Notes: a model not told the origin generated them from the letters alone. 64,000 bases of DNA from CALXVA01 sp944392465 (GCA_963931155.1 OZ006978.1:434001-498000), one strand, 5' to 3'. Shown: positions 18,350-27,142, numbered from the stretch's first letter. A program made the numbers and translations.

Positions 18350-19072
18350 AAATTTTTCTAATTTATATTCTTTATCTAATTTTTCATTTAAATAAATTTT
18401 ACTTATTATCTCTAGTTCCTTTATTGCTTTTTCTGATAAATTAAATGAAAATAATTTTTTAGGTGGTGAAAGCACTATATATTTTATGGCATTTAATGTA
18501 GCTTCAGAAATTTCAATTGCTCCTTTGTCTTGTCTTCCACACGCCTCACATTTTAATCCATTATCTCTAAAACTAAAATATTTTAATTTTTCATCTTGTT
18601 TTTTACAATTAGTGCATTTATCAATTATTGGTGTAAAACCTAAAAGACATAAAAGTTTTAATTTAAAAATTGATATAACCAAATCCATATTTTTATCTGT
18701 TTCTGAAAGTACATATAATGTATTTAAAAACAATTGCAAAATCCTGTATGTATTCTGGTTCTCATCTGTTACATCATTTACTATTTTAGTTATATGTGAT
18801 GCATATTGTAGTTTGTCTATATCAATTCTTAAATTATAGAACAGTTCATTAATCTCACATGAATTTATATTATATGAACTTACACCCTGATATATTAAAA
18901 AATCGCCAAAGCATAAAAATTGAGTTGCTGCCATAAGTGCACTCTTAGGACGCCTTGCACCTTTGGCAGCACACCCTATTTTACCATTTGGAGTTAAAAT
19001 TGTAACCATTTTATCAAAGTCACCCATGTTATGTTCTGATATTACTATTCCCTTTAATTTCAAAATTCCCAT
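18341..19072 (-). CDS. recO: DNA repair protein RecO
   Basis: Recombination mediator that loads RecA together with RecR. The 243-residue protein has an N-terminal OB fold (KLKGIVISEHNMGDFDKMVTILTPNGKIG, read in parts), the conserved AKGARRPKS and a C-terminal zinc site CTNCKK ... LKCEACG (about 145-175). I start at the ATG of MGILKLKG (19072) because that is where homology begins. Its ribosome site GAGG then lies inside the upstream yqzL gene, which it overlaps by 44 nt. The order era-yqzL-recO is the standard Firmicutes one. Confidence 0.94.
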   Translation of the reverse strand: MGILKLKGIVISEHNMGDFDKMVTILTPNGKIGCAAKGARRPKSALMAATQFLCFGDFLIYQGVSSYNINSCEINELFYNLRIDIDKLQYASHITKIVNDVTDENQNTYRILQLFLNTLYVLSETDKNMDLVISIFKLKLLCLLGFTPIIDKCTNCKKQDEKLKYFSFRDNGLKCEACGRQDKGAIEISEATLNAIKYIVLSPPKKLFSFNLSEKAIKELEIISKIYLNEKLDKEYKLEKFKI

Positions 19073-19211
19073 TTTGTTTATTCGCCTCAATAATGTTTCC
19101 TTCCATGTTTTTTGCAAGATTTCTTTCTACATTTTCTAGCTCTACTAACTCTAAAAAGGTATTAATATTTCCTGTGTTTTTAAAAGTATTCCAAGCAATT
19201 TGTTTTATCAT
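19029..19211 (-). CDS. yqzL: YqzL-like small protein
   Basis: 60-residue protein between era and recO. Its N-terminal part (IKQIAWNTFKNTGNINTFLE, then ELEN) matches the YqzL pattern of an aromatic-rich WxxFxxTGNIxxYL helix followed by Glu-rich residues. In B. subtilis yqzL lies at the same place between era and recO. Function is unknown in any species as far as I know. The reading frame overlaps the start of recO by 44 nt in a different frame, so translation is probably coupled. The C-terminal half is longer than in Bacillus. Confidence 0.8.
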   Translation of the reverse strand: MIKQIAWNTFKNTGNINTFLELVELENVERNLAKNMEGNIIEANKQNGNFEIKGNSNIRT

Positions 19212-19428
19212 GTAGCCATCATCTCCGTTTCATAAAGTTAATATATGTTCTTAATTAATAATTTTAAGAATATATATATTTATTTTATCTTTTGCATTTT
19301 TTAAAATTTTATTCTATTTTATTTTTAAGCTAGTCTTGTTTTTATACTATACATCTAAATTTAACTAGCAAATTAGGTTAAATATCTTAAATTTTAATAA
19401 TCAATTATTTTTTAGCTTTTCTTTAAAC

Positions 19429-20331
19429 TCACAATTTAAAATTTTTAATAAATTTCTCGTTATTAATCCAATCTGCACGTACTTTCACCCATATTTTAAG
19501 ATTAATTTTTATTCCTAACATTTTTTCTAGATCTTCTCTTGCATAAGTTCCAATTTTCTTAAGCATTGAACCATTTTTTCCTATTATTATTCCTTTATGA
19601 GATTCTCTTAAGCAATATATAACAACATCAATATTGTAAAAAGGTGTGTTTTCCATTGTTTTTCTCTTTTTCAATTTCTCTACTTCTACAAAAATCCCAT
19701 GTGGTACTTCATCATTTAATAACTTTAAAGCTTTTTCTCTAATAGTCTCTTCTACTAATTGCCTTGTTGTTTGGTCTGTATACTCTTCTATATCATAATA
19801 TGCAGGACCTTCTTTAAGGTTCTTTTCAATTTCATCTAGTATAGCATCTAAGTTAATATTTTTTACTGTAGACACAGGTATTATACTTGCAAAATTATAC
19901 TCTTCTTTATATAAGTTAATTAATTTTGCTACCTTAGCTTTATCCACTAAATCCACTTTATTTATTACTAATATGGTTGTCCTTTTAGCTTCTTTAATTT
20001 TATCTAATATAAGGCGGTCACCTTTTCCAATTTCATCAGATGTAGCTTCCACCACAAATACCACAACATCAACATCTTTAGAAACCTCAAAAGCATTCTC
20101 CACCATAACATCACCAAGCTTAGATTTTGGTTTATGTATTCCTGGTGTATCAATAAATATAATTTGTGAATTTTTCCTATTAACTATAGCTCTTATTACA
20201 GTTCTTGTAGTTTGAGGTTTATTTGCTATTGCAGCAACTTTTTCCCCTACCAACTTATTTATTATACTTGATTTTCCCACATTGGTTCTTCCAAGTACTG
20301 ATACAAAACCTGATTTAAACTTTTCTTCCAT
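19429..20331 (-). CDS. era: GTPase Era
   Basis: Ras-like GTPase that binds the 3' end of 16S rRNA during 30S assembly. The 300 residues show the P-loop GRTNVGKSSI (T where most have P), switch II DTPG, NKVD (G4) and a C-terminal KH domain with GIIIGKNGSMLKKIG. The ATG at 20331 is chosen over an in-frame GTG at 20358. The GTG would place its first codons in the purine-rich ribosome site and would use a CGG codon that otherwise never occurs as sense. The leader is shared with the GT-D gene. Confidence 0.97.
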   Translation of the reverse strand: MEEKFKSGFVSVLGRTNVGKSSIINKLVGEKVAAIANKPQTTRTVIRAIVNRKNSQIIFIDTPGIHKPKSKLGDVMVENAFEVSKDVDVVVFVVEATSDEIGKGDRLILDKIKEAKRTTILVINKVDLVDKAKVAKLINLYKEEYNFASIIPVSTVKNINLDAILDEIEKNLKEGPAYYDIEEYTDQTTRQLVEETIREKALKLLNDEVPHGIFVEVEKLKKRKTMENTPFYNIDVVIYCLRESHKGIIIGKNGSMLKKIGTYAREDLEKMLGIKINLKIWVKVRADWINNEKFIKNFKL

Positions 20332-20343
20332 ATTTAATCTCAG

Positions 20344-20398
20344 TCCTTTCCGAGGCACAAATCGATTGAAAAAGAATTAAATTATAATTATTTTTCAA
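20344..20398 (-). repeat. Shared leader element, copy 2 (upstream of era)
   Basis: Near copy of 16652-16708 over about 55 nt. It includes GTGCCTC next to GAAAGGA, the pairing TTGAAAAA/TTTTTCAA words and the AATTATAATTTAATT loop. Both copies sit at the same distance from the gene start. Confidence 0.55.
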
Positions 20399-20645
20399 AT
20401 TTCTCTTCTTGATGCTTACATATTCGTTGTTTCTACTAACTATATTTGTTACTACTTTTTAATAATTTTTTCTTATTATTAGCTTAGTGATAAATTAAAT
20501 ACAAGGCTTCTTTACTCATTTTTCTCATTATATAACTTTTGTAGAAATATTTTTGTAGAAAAAAAACAAAAACTTTCTCTAACTTTTCGTCAAATTTCAC
20601 TTGACACGATTTTTCTTATGTGATTTTTTCTCGTAAGAATAAATT
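20399..20645. other. Intergenic region hydA-era
   Basis: A+T-rich sequence with no gene. Just downstream of hydA a run of T after AAGTTAGAGAAAGTTTTTG (minus strand) could be a weak terminator. No strong stem was found. Confidence 0.4.
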
Positions 20646-22386
20646 CTAAATTCTGTATTCTTCCATTGGTGCATAGTGTGTATGTAATAACTCATGTGCC
20701 TTGTGTTCTCCTGGTTTTCCCACATAATCCTTATATATTTGTTTTAGTATAGGATTCTCGTGTGACTTTCTTATTGTGCTTCTCTCATCTATTGAATACA
20801 TTGCTTTAGCCCTTTTCCCAGCAACATCTACTGTCATTCTTGTTTTTGAATTTTTTATAGGTTGACCTCCACCCATTATACATCCACCCGGGCATGCCAT
20901 TACTTCTACAAAGCTGTAATCCGCTGTTCCGTTTTTTATCTCTTCCATAACCTTTTTAGCATTTCCAAGTCCATGTGCTACAGCTACTTTTATTTCTTTA
21001 TCTCCTATTTTTACAGTAGCTTTTTTTAGTCCTTTTTGTCCTCTTACATCTTCAAATTCTAGCTTTTTTAGTTCCTCTCCTGTTATTAATTCATACGCAG
21101 TACGAAGTGCCGCCTCCATAACTCCTCCTGTCACACCAAATATAGCAGCAGCTCCAGTAGCTTCTCCCATTGGATTATCAAATGTTTCATCTTCTAATTT
21201 GTCAAATTCTATATTAGCTTGTTTTATCATCCTTGCAAGTTCACGAGTAGTTATAACAGCATCTACATCCCATAATCCATTTACTTTCATTTCATCTCTT
21301 TGTCTTTCATATTTTTTAGCAATACAAGGCATAACAGACACAACAAATATTTTTTTAGGATCTATGTTATTCTTTTCTGCATAATATGATTTAATAATCG
21401 CTCCAAACATTTGATGTGGTGATTTACAACTTGATAAATGAGCTAAATTCTCTGGATATTCCATTTCTGCAAATCTAACCCAACCAGGACAACAAGATGT
21501 TGTCATAGGTAAATTATCATTATCTTTAAACCTTCTTACAAACTCAGTAGCTTCTTCCATTATAGTAAAATCAGCTCCAGTATTCGTATCAAATACTTTA
21601 TCGAAACCAAGAGCTTTTAAAGCTGAAACCATTTTCCCTGTAGCATTAGTTCCAATCTCCATTCCAAACTCTTCACCAATAGCCACTCTTACAGATGGAG
21701 CTGTTTGCACAACAACATAAGTATCAGGATCTTTTAATTTTGCCCATACATCATTTATATTTTCCTTCTCATGCAATGCACCTGTAGGACAAGATTCTAT
21801 ACACTGACCACAAAATGTACAGTTAACATCATTTAAACTATGGTCATAAGTTGTAGAAATACAAGACTCAAAACCTCTTTCTATACAGTCAATTGCACCA
21901 ATATTCTGAACATTTTTACAAGTAGCAACACATCTTCTACATAAAATACATTTATTAAAATCTCTTACTATAGAAGGAGACTTATCATCAATTTTATGCT
22001 CAGTTCTCTCACCCTTATAATCTATATCCAAAACATTAAATTTAATCGCTAAATCTTGAAGCTCACAATTCCCGAGAACGAGTACAGGTTAAACAATCTT
22101 TAGAATGATTAGAAATAATCAAATCTAAAATTGTGTGCCTTGCTTCTAAAACATTCGGAGTATGAGTATGTACAACCATTCCCTCTTCAACTTTCTGTAT
22201 ACAAGAAGTAGCAAAACCTCTTCTACCCTCAACTTCCACAATACACATTCTACAATCTCCAACTTCGTTAATATCTTTCAAAAAACAAAGAGTTGGAATA
22301 TCAATACCTGCTTGTTTAGCAGCATCAAGTATAGTTGTTCCTTCTGGTACTACAACATTTTTATCATCTATTTTTAAATTAACCAT
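20646..22386 (-). CDS. hydA: [FeFe] hydrogenase catalytic subunit; +1 shift at CGG codon 105
   Basis: Catalytic subunit of the HydABC-type electron-bifurcating hydrogenase, about 579 residues once the shift is made. Domains: N-terminal [2Fe-2S] (CFLKDINEVGDCRMC), the His-Cys [4Fe-4S] site (HSKDCLTC...C), two ferredoxin [4Fe-4S] motifs (CILCRRCVATC, CTFCGQCIESC) and the H-cluster motifs TSCCPGWV, MPCIAKKYE and CPGGCIMGGGQP. A small-subunit-like tail follows. Reading from ATG 22386 (after AAGGAGG) reaches DCLTCTRS and then CGG (22074-22072), with a stop three codons later. Skipping the C gives SGNCELQDLAIKFNV, which restores the fourth ligand Cys and the rest of the enzyme. An alternative start at 22389 is possible. 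Confidence 0.92.
22072..22074 (-). other. CGG frame-change site 2 (hydA)
   Basis: Context ACTCGTTCT-CGG-GAATTG. The zero frame gives RSREL and a stop. Skipping C gives RSGNCELQ, in which Gly and Cys are conserved in [FeFe] hydrogenases. The normal CGT arginine codon is used two codons earlier. Confidence 0.8.
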
Positions 22387-22398
22387 CATTTCCTCCTT

Positions 22399-22535
22399 TT
22401 TGTCACCTTTAGTGACAGGCTCTTTTCCGCCAACTTTGTCACTTTTGGGGACAGGCTCTTTTCTGCCAACTTTGTCACCCAATCAGCCTGTCCCTTTCAC
22501 GCCATGTTTGTCACTTTTGGGGACAGACTCTTTCC
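22399..22535. repeat. Family A repeat array upstream of hydA
   Basis: Three to four units of the type GGGGACAGGCTCTTTT-N-GCCAACTTTGTCAC, about 45 nt apart, the outermost with CCTGTCCC inverted. The array begins within 10 nt of the hydA ribosome site, so it lies in the leader of hydA mRNA if the gene is co-transcribed with hydB. Confidence 0.7.
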
Positions 22536-22599
22536 AATCATTTTTTATTCTTCAAATTAATCAAAAGCGATAAATATATTTTCAATTCACAAAAGAAGC

Positions 22600-22705
22600 A
22601 AGCAAAAGCAAGAAGTACTAGGCAAATTTCAGAATATAACCGGAAGCGTACTTTGTGTACGCTGAGGATTATATTTTGAAATTTAACAACGTAATTCGAA
22701 GCTTT
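22600..22705. repeat. Dispersed repeat, family C, copy between hydB and hydA
   Basis: AAGTACTAGGCAAATTTCA, an AATATAA arm, the palindrome GCGTACTTTGTGTACGCTGA, the facing TTATATT arm, then GAAATTTAACAACG. A clean stem-loop and the best-formed copy of the family. Confidence 0.65.
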
Positions 22706-22714
22706 TCATTGCTT

Positions 22715-24571
22715 CTACCCAATTGCATGGAAAGGACAAGACCTAATACAAGTCGTACACTTAATACATTTGTCTTGATTTATGTGTCTTATATCTCTTC
22801 CTTCCCCTTCTATTGCATTCACTGGGCAATTTCTTTGGCATAATCCACATGCTTTACATTTATCTGGGTCTATTTCTATTTTTGCTAATGCTTTACATTC
22901 CATTGTTTTACATTCTTTTTCTATCGCATGTTGTCTGAATTCTTCTCTAAAATATTTCAATGTGCTTATTACTGGGTTTGGAGCACTTTGTCCAAGTCCG
23001 CATATACTTGATTTTTTTATGTTGACTGCTAACTTTTCTAGCCTATATATATCATATTCTGTACCTTCACCATTACATAGCTTTTCTAGTATTTCTAACA
23101 TTCTTTTTGTTCCTATTCTACATGGTGTACATTTTCCACAACTTTCACTTACTGTAAATTCTAAATAGAATTTTGCTAAGCAGACCATACATTTAGTGTC
23201 ATCCATTACAATAAGTCCTCCTGATCCCATCATAGAACCTATTTCTTTTAGTGACTCATAATCTATTGGTGTATCTAAATGTTCTTTAGGAATACATCCT
23301 CCTGATGGTCCTCCTGTTTGAGCTGCTTTGAATTCTCTTCCATTTGGTATTCCTCCACCAATATCAAATACTATTTCTCTTAATGTTGTTCCCATTGGTA
23401 CTTCTACCAATCCTACATTATTAACATTTCCTCCAAGTGCAAATACTTTTGTTCCTTTTGATGTAGCTGTACCTATTGAAGAATACCATTTAGCTCCTTT
23501 TAATATTATTTGTGCTATATTTGCATATGTTTCTACATTATTTATTAAGGTTGGGCATCCCCATAAACCTGATTGTGCTGGGTATGGTGGTTTTACTCTT
23601 GGTTGTCCTCTTTTTCCTTCTATTGATTCTAATAATGCAGTTTCTTCTCCACAAACAAAAGCTCCTGCACCTAATCTTATTTCTATATCAAAATTAAAAC
23701 CTGTTCCAAATATATTTTCTCCGAGTATTCCATAATCTCTTGCTTCTTCTATTGCGATTTGCAACCTATGTACTGCAATTGGATATTCCGCTCTTACATA
23801 TATGAAACCTTTTTCCGCTCCTATTGTGTAACCTGCTATTTCCATAGCTTCTAGCACAGCATGTGGATCTCCTTCAAGTATACTTCTGTCCATGAAGGCC
23901 CCTGGGTCTCCCTCATCTGCATTACATACTACATATTTCTTATCTCCTTTTGCCTCTTTTGTTAATTGCCATTTCTTCCCTGTTGGAAATCCAGCTCCAC
24001 CTCTACCTCTTAAGCCTGATTTATCTATTACTTCTATTACTTCATCTCTAGACATTTCAGTTAAAACTTTTTCTAAAGCTTTATATCCATCAAATGCTAT
24101 ATATTCATCTATTTCCTCTGGATTTATTACACCACAATTTTTTAGTGCTATTCTTTTTTGCTTTTTATAAAATGTTAAATCATCTAATCTAGTAACTTTT
24201 GTACCATCTATGTCTTTACAAAGTAATCTTTCTACTACCTTTCCTTCTATTATGTGTGAATTAATAATTTCTTCGCAATCTTCTGGATTAACCATAGCAT
24301 AAAAAGTATCTTCTGGTCTTATTATTACTATTGGTCCTTTTGCGCACAAACCAAAACAACCTGTTTTTATTACTCTTACGTTTTCTAATCCTTTTTCTTT
24401 AATTATTCTTTTAAAATTTTCTAATATTTTTGGTGATTTTGAAGAAGTACATCCCGTACCATTGCATACTAATATATGTTTTTCTCTTGTATCTGCCTTA
24501 GTATTTTTTCTTAAATCTAACTCCGCTCTTTTTTCTACTCTTATTTTTTCTAACTCCTCAATAGTCTTCAT
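22715..24571 (-). CDS. hydB: NADH-binding flavoprotein subunit of the [FeFe] hydrogenase
   Basis: NuoF-like subunit that binds FMN and NAD(H), 618 residues. An N-terminal thioredoxin-like [2Fe-2S] domain (CNGTGCTSS at about 36 and KTGCFGLC at about 73) is followed by the NADH/FMN core (GLRGRGGAGFPTGKKW, CNADEGDPGAFMDR). Next come the SLBB part and a [4Fe-4S] site (ESCGKCTPCRIG). The last 55 residues add two ferredoxin clusters (CKACGLCQRNCP, CIKCTTCIRSCP). This set matches the HydB subunit of trimeric bifurcating hydrogenases rather than respiratory complex I. It lies between an unknown small gene and hydA. Confidence 0.94.
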   Translation of the reverse strand: MKTIEELEKIRVEKRAELDLRKNTKADTREKHILVCNGTGCTSSKSPKILENFKRIIKEKGLENVRVIKTGCFGLCAKGPIVIIRPEDTFYAMVNPEDCEEIINSHIIEGKVVERLLCKDIDGTKVTRLDDLTFYKKQKRIALKNCGVINPEEIDEYIAFDGYKALEKVLTEMSRDEVIEVIDKSGLRGRGGAGFPTGKKWQLTKEAKGDKKYVVCNADEGDPGAFMDRSILEGDPHAVLEAMEIAGYTIGAEKGFIYVRAEYPIAVHRLQIAIEEARDYGILGENIFGTGFNFDIEIRLGAGAFVCGEETALLESIEGKRGQPRVKPPYPAQSGLWGCPTLINNVETYANIAQIILKGAKWYSSIGTATSKGTKVFALGGNVNNVGLVEVPMGTTLREIVFDIGGGIPNGREFKAAQTGGPSGGCIPKEHLDTPIDYESLKEIGSMMGSGGLIVMDDTKCMVCLAKFYLEFTVSESCGKCTPCRIGTKRMLEILEKLCNGEGTEYDIYRLEKLAVNIKKSSICGLGQSAPNPVISTLKYFREEFRQHAIEKECKTMECKALAKIEIDPDKCKACGLCQRNCPVNAIEGEGRDIRHINQDKCIKCTTCIRSCPFHAIG

Positions 24572-24613
24572 TTAAGACCTCCTTTACTAATATCCATAAG
24601 ATATTAATTTTAG

Positions 24614-25045
24614 CTATTTTATATCTTTTTTGTGATTTTTATTTTTTAATGTTTCATTTAATCCAGATAAATTTTTAGATAATGATATGACTTCAAAAGG
24701 TATTTCTTCTAATCCTTTATCTGTTGCTACATAATTTTTAACATTTAACTCTTCTTCAGTTATAAATTTTCTAAGTTCTGTAACTATGTAATGTAACTGT
24801 ACACAATGTGGAGATTTATCAACACTAACAAATATAATATTTTTAACTTTCTTTCTAACTACCATACCTATTATTTTTGTTAATGCCATATTTAAATGTG
24901 TTTGTTCTAAACATAAATCATATATTGTATATTCTTTCTCTAACTTTTTATATGTTTCTGGAAACATATATTCTAAGCAAGAGCCCATTATGCACATTGT
25001 TTCATCTACATCATAGCAATTGTTTTTCATTAAATCTTTCTTCAT
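24614..25045 (-). CDS. Unknown 143-residue protein in the hydrogenase operon
   Basis: I do not recognise a family. The ATG at 25045 comes one base after the hydC stop, with GAGGGA ahead of it, so it is certainly translated in the operon. The N-terminal part has three cysteines in NNCYDVDETMCIMGSCLEYM. The middle is a beta-alpha unit (VKNIIFVSVDKSPHCVQLHYIV). The C-terminus is lysine-rich. Many hydrogenase operons have a histidine kinase-like or ferredoxin-like gene at this place; this protein shows neither an ATP-binding motif nor a clear iron-sulfur motif. A regulatory or assembly role is only a guess. Confidence 0.75.
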   Translation of the reverse strand: MKKDLMKNNCYDVDETMCIMGSCLEYMFPETYKKLEKEYTIYDLCLEQTHLNMALTKIIGMVVRKKVKNIIFVSVDKSPHCVQLHYIVTELRKFITEEELNVKNYVATDKGLEEIPFEVISLSKNLSGLNETLKNKNHKKDIK

Positions 25046-25046
25046 T

Positions 25047-25529
25047 TTATCCCTCTTTTTCCAATTCATTTAAAACTTCATCTAATTTTTTTACTGTTGC
25101 ATGTCCGTATACTTCATCATTTACTGTAAATACTGGTGCTATACCACATGCTCCTACGCATCTGGTAGTATCAATTGAGAACTTCCCATCTGCACTTGTT
25201 TGACCTTCTTCTAAATGTAATCTTTCTTTTAATCTATCTAATATTGATTGTGACCCTTTTACAAAGCATGCTGTTCCTAGGCATACAGATATATTGTATT
25301 TTCCTTTTGGCTTTAAAGTAAATCTAGCATAAAAAGTAATTACTCCATATATTTCTGCCATTGGAATTCCTAAATATTTTGATACTTCTGCCTGTGCAAC
25401 TTTTGGTATGTATCCATATTTTTCTTGAATTTCATTTAATATTTGTATTAAATTATCTTTTTCTTGTTTATATGGTTCCATTATTTCGTTTACTTCTTCT
25501 CGTATTTTGTTTTCCACACATTCACACAT
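25047..25529 (-). CDS. hydC: NuoE-like [2Fe-2S] subunit of the [FeFe] hydrogenase
   Basis: 160-residue thioredoxin-like ferredoxin of the 24-kDa NuoE family. It passes electrons between the flavin subunit and the iron-sulfur chain. The helical N-terminal half (LNEIQEKYGYIP, YLGIPMAEIYGVITFYARF) is typical. The four cluster cysteines are in SVCLGTACFV and TRCVGACGIAP. GAAGGAGG lies before the ATG. First gene of the hydC-(unknown)-hydB-hydA operon. Confidence 0.95.
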   Translation of the reverse strand: MCECVENKIREEVNEIMEPYKQEKDNLIQILNEIQEKYGYIPKVAQAEVSKYLGIPMAEIYGVITFYARFTLKPKGKYNISVCLGTACFVKGSQSILDRLKERLHLEEGQTSADGKFSIDTTRCVGACGIAPVFTVNDEVYGHATVKKLDEVLNELEKEG

Positions 25530-25558
25530 AATTTTCCTCCTTCTTTAATTATATGTGT

Positions 25559-25587
25559 ATTATATCAAACCAAGCCTTATTATACAA
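25559..25587 (-). promoter_or_regulatory. Promoter of the hydrogenase operon
   Basis: Minus strand TTGTAT (25587-25582), a 17-nt spacer and TATAAT (25564-25559), 30 nt before the hydC start. No operator-like palindrome is seen around it. Confidence 0.65.
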
Positions 25588-25632
25588 TGATTTTACCAAA
25601 TATTCTTATCACTTAATAAAATCAAGTTTATT

Positions 25633-25863
25633 GTTCAGTATAAAGTGAATTTCTAGTCTTAGTAGTATGTATATTTCTCAGATTTTTTGTACCTTGTTTG
25701 TCGCAACCATCTAACCACAATTTTAAAAAATAAATTTTTAAAATTGTGCTAGGTTGCTCCAATTCGCACTCGCTTTAAAAAGCTCGTTTGGTCGCTACGC
25801 GGTACTGCAAAATTTTCTAAATATATATACTACTAAGACTTTAAATAAAAAATCATACTGAAC
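25633..25863. mobile_element. MITE-like element of about 231 bp
   Basis: Both ends read inward GTTCAGTAT, then CTTAGTAGTATRTATAT after a variable stretch, so they are terminal inverted repeats of about 45 nt. The inside carries more inverted words (AATTTTAAAAAATAAATTTT) and no coding sequence. One end alone recurs at 7070-7112 upstream of fabH. Confidence 0.65.
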
Positions 25864-25888
25864 ATCAAAAGGCATAATAAGAACCTAA

Positions 25889-25921
25889 CCCGACATAGCA
25901 ATCAAAGATTGCTATGTCGGG
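25889..25921. repeat. Perfect 15-bp hairpin with AAA loop
   Basis: CCCGACATAGCAATC, loop AAA, GATTGCTATGTCGGG. It is strong but has no T run on either side, so it is not a standard terminator. It stands between the MITE-like element and the terminator of the yerB gene and may be a boundary or REP-like unit. Confidence 0.6.
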
Positions 25922-25949
25922 TACCCCAGAACCTTGTTGTCTAAGACAA

Positions 25950-26003
25950 TAAAACAGTAGAAAAAATTTCATAAAATAACTGAAACTCTTTCTACTGTTT
26001 TTT
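25950..26003 (-). terminator. Terminator after the DUF3048 gene
   Basis: AAAACAGTAGAAA pairs with TTTCTACTGTTTT (13 bp), then TATTG on the minus strand; the loop is about 25 nt. It closes the yqfC-to-yerB transcript. Confidence 0.6.
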
Positions 26004-26006
26004 ATT

Positions 26007-27089
26007 TTATTCATTCTCTTCATCTTCAAATGTAACATCTGCATTTATTGGACATATTTGTATAAATGTTTTTCCATCATTTACATTTATTTCTTTTCCA
26101 TCTGAATCTTTGTATACTGTTTTCCCTGCTCTTGAATTTTTAGTACATGTAATTGGTATTGCTTTTCCATTTGTTATATAATAACCTTTTAAACTTTTCA
26201 CATTATTTAATGTTTGTCTTCCTTTTCCAGATCCATCATTTAATGTATAGTTTTCAGCAAATTCAATTATAATATTTTTTGTAGTAATTGTATCTCCAGT
26301 TGTCCAATCTACTTGTTTTTCTCCTCTTGTATAACGTGTATATTGTTTAGATTTTTTATTGTATTTATATTCAACAGAATTATAGTCTGAATATGGTATT
26401 GTTATGTCTGTTGCTTTTTTTCCGCCTTCAAGATTTACTTCTTCTGCCACATAATTTAATATCGGATCTTCATTTGTGGTTGTTCTATAACCCTTTCTTT
26501 CTGCTATTTCCATTATATTTTCTGTGGTTGTTACAACATTATGTGGTGCATACTTATCACTTACTCTCCAAAAAGCTGAACTACTTTCAAATATACCATT
26601 TATATTATTTACTCCTAATGTGTCTATATCTGATTCTGCTTGAGGACTCCATCCATAGTGAACATATATAGCATCATTTTCTAATGCATAGTCTAAAAAG
26701 TAATGTCTTGAACTTCTAATTGGTCCTATTTTATCTATATCTTTATCTTTAAACACAAGCATCAATCTTGTTTCTCCGCCCTCTACAATAATTTCGTAAA
26801 TAAGGTCAGCTTCTTTAAGTCCCGCTTGTGGCACTGCCCCTATATGATTATCTATCATTACTGCTATAGGTCTTTCTTTTCCTGCAAAGGTCTTTGGTTT
26901 TTTTATAATTTCCTCTTCTTTTACTCCATTTAAAATTTCATTTAAACTTGCTGTTTGTAGTCCTTCTTTATTCCATCCTATAAATTTTAGGTATGCTAAA
27001 GCTCCTGCTACTAATATTAAAACAATTAAAATAATTGATATAATCTTTTTTCTTTTGTTTCCTGTTTTTTTAGCTCTTTTTTCCTTCAT
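26007..27089 (-). CDS. YerB-like DUF3048 membrane-anchored protein
   Basis: 360 residues with a lysine-rich N-terminus, one membrane anchor (about 15-35) and an extracellular DUF3048 body. RPIAVMIDNHIGAVPQAGLKEADLIYE, the arginine of RLMLVF, and GPIRSSRHYFLDYA are the usual N-terminal family motifs; ENYTLNDGSGKGRQ and GKTFIQICP form the C-terminal domain. YerB-type proteins are widespread in Firmicutes and have no well-established function. Last gene of a long minus-strand group. Confidence 0.87.
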   Translation of the reverse strand: MKEKRAKKTGNKRKKIISIILIVLILVAGALAYLKFIGWNKEGLQTASLNEILNGVKEEEIIKKPKTFAGKERPIAVMIDNHIGAVPQAGLKEADLIYEIIVEGGETRLMLVFKDKDIDKIGPIRSSRHYFLDYALENDAIYVHYGWSPQAESDIDTLGVNNINGIFESSSAFWRVSDKYAPHNVVTTTENIMEIAERKGYRTTTNEDPILNYVAEEVNLEGGKKATDITIPYSDYNSVEYKYNKKSKQYTRYTRGEKQVDWTTGDTITTKNIIIEFAENYTLNDGSGKGRQTLNNVKSLKGYYITNGKAIPITCTKNSRAGKTVYKDSDGKEINVNDGKTFIQICPINADVTFEDEENE

Positions 27090-27142
27090 CCTCTTTTATT
27101 CATCCCTCTCGCTTTTTAGCTATCACATTAGATTTTCCTTCT

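Noticed and set aside
20332..20358. GTG start of era nine codons upstream
   Set aside because: It would place coding sequence over the ribosome site and use CGG as arginine. The ATG at 20331 gives the normal Era length.
22063..22482. hydA N-terminal part as a separate ferredoxin-like gene with a longer N-terminus
   Set aside because: The upstream 31 codons are translated family A repeat. The segment ends inside the His-Cys motif and continues in the next frame.
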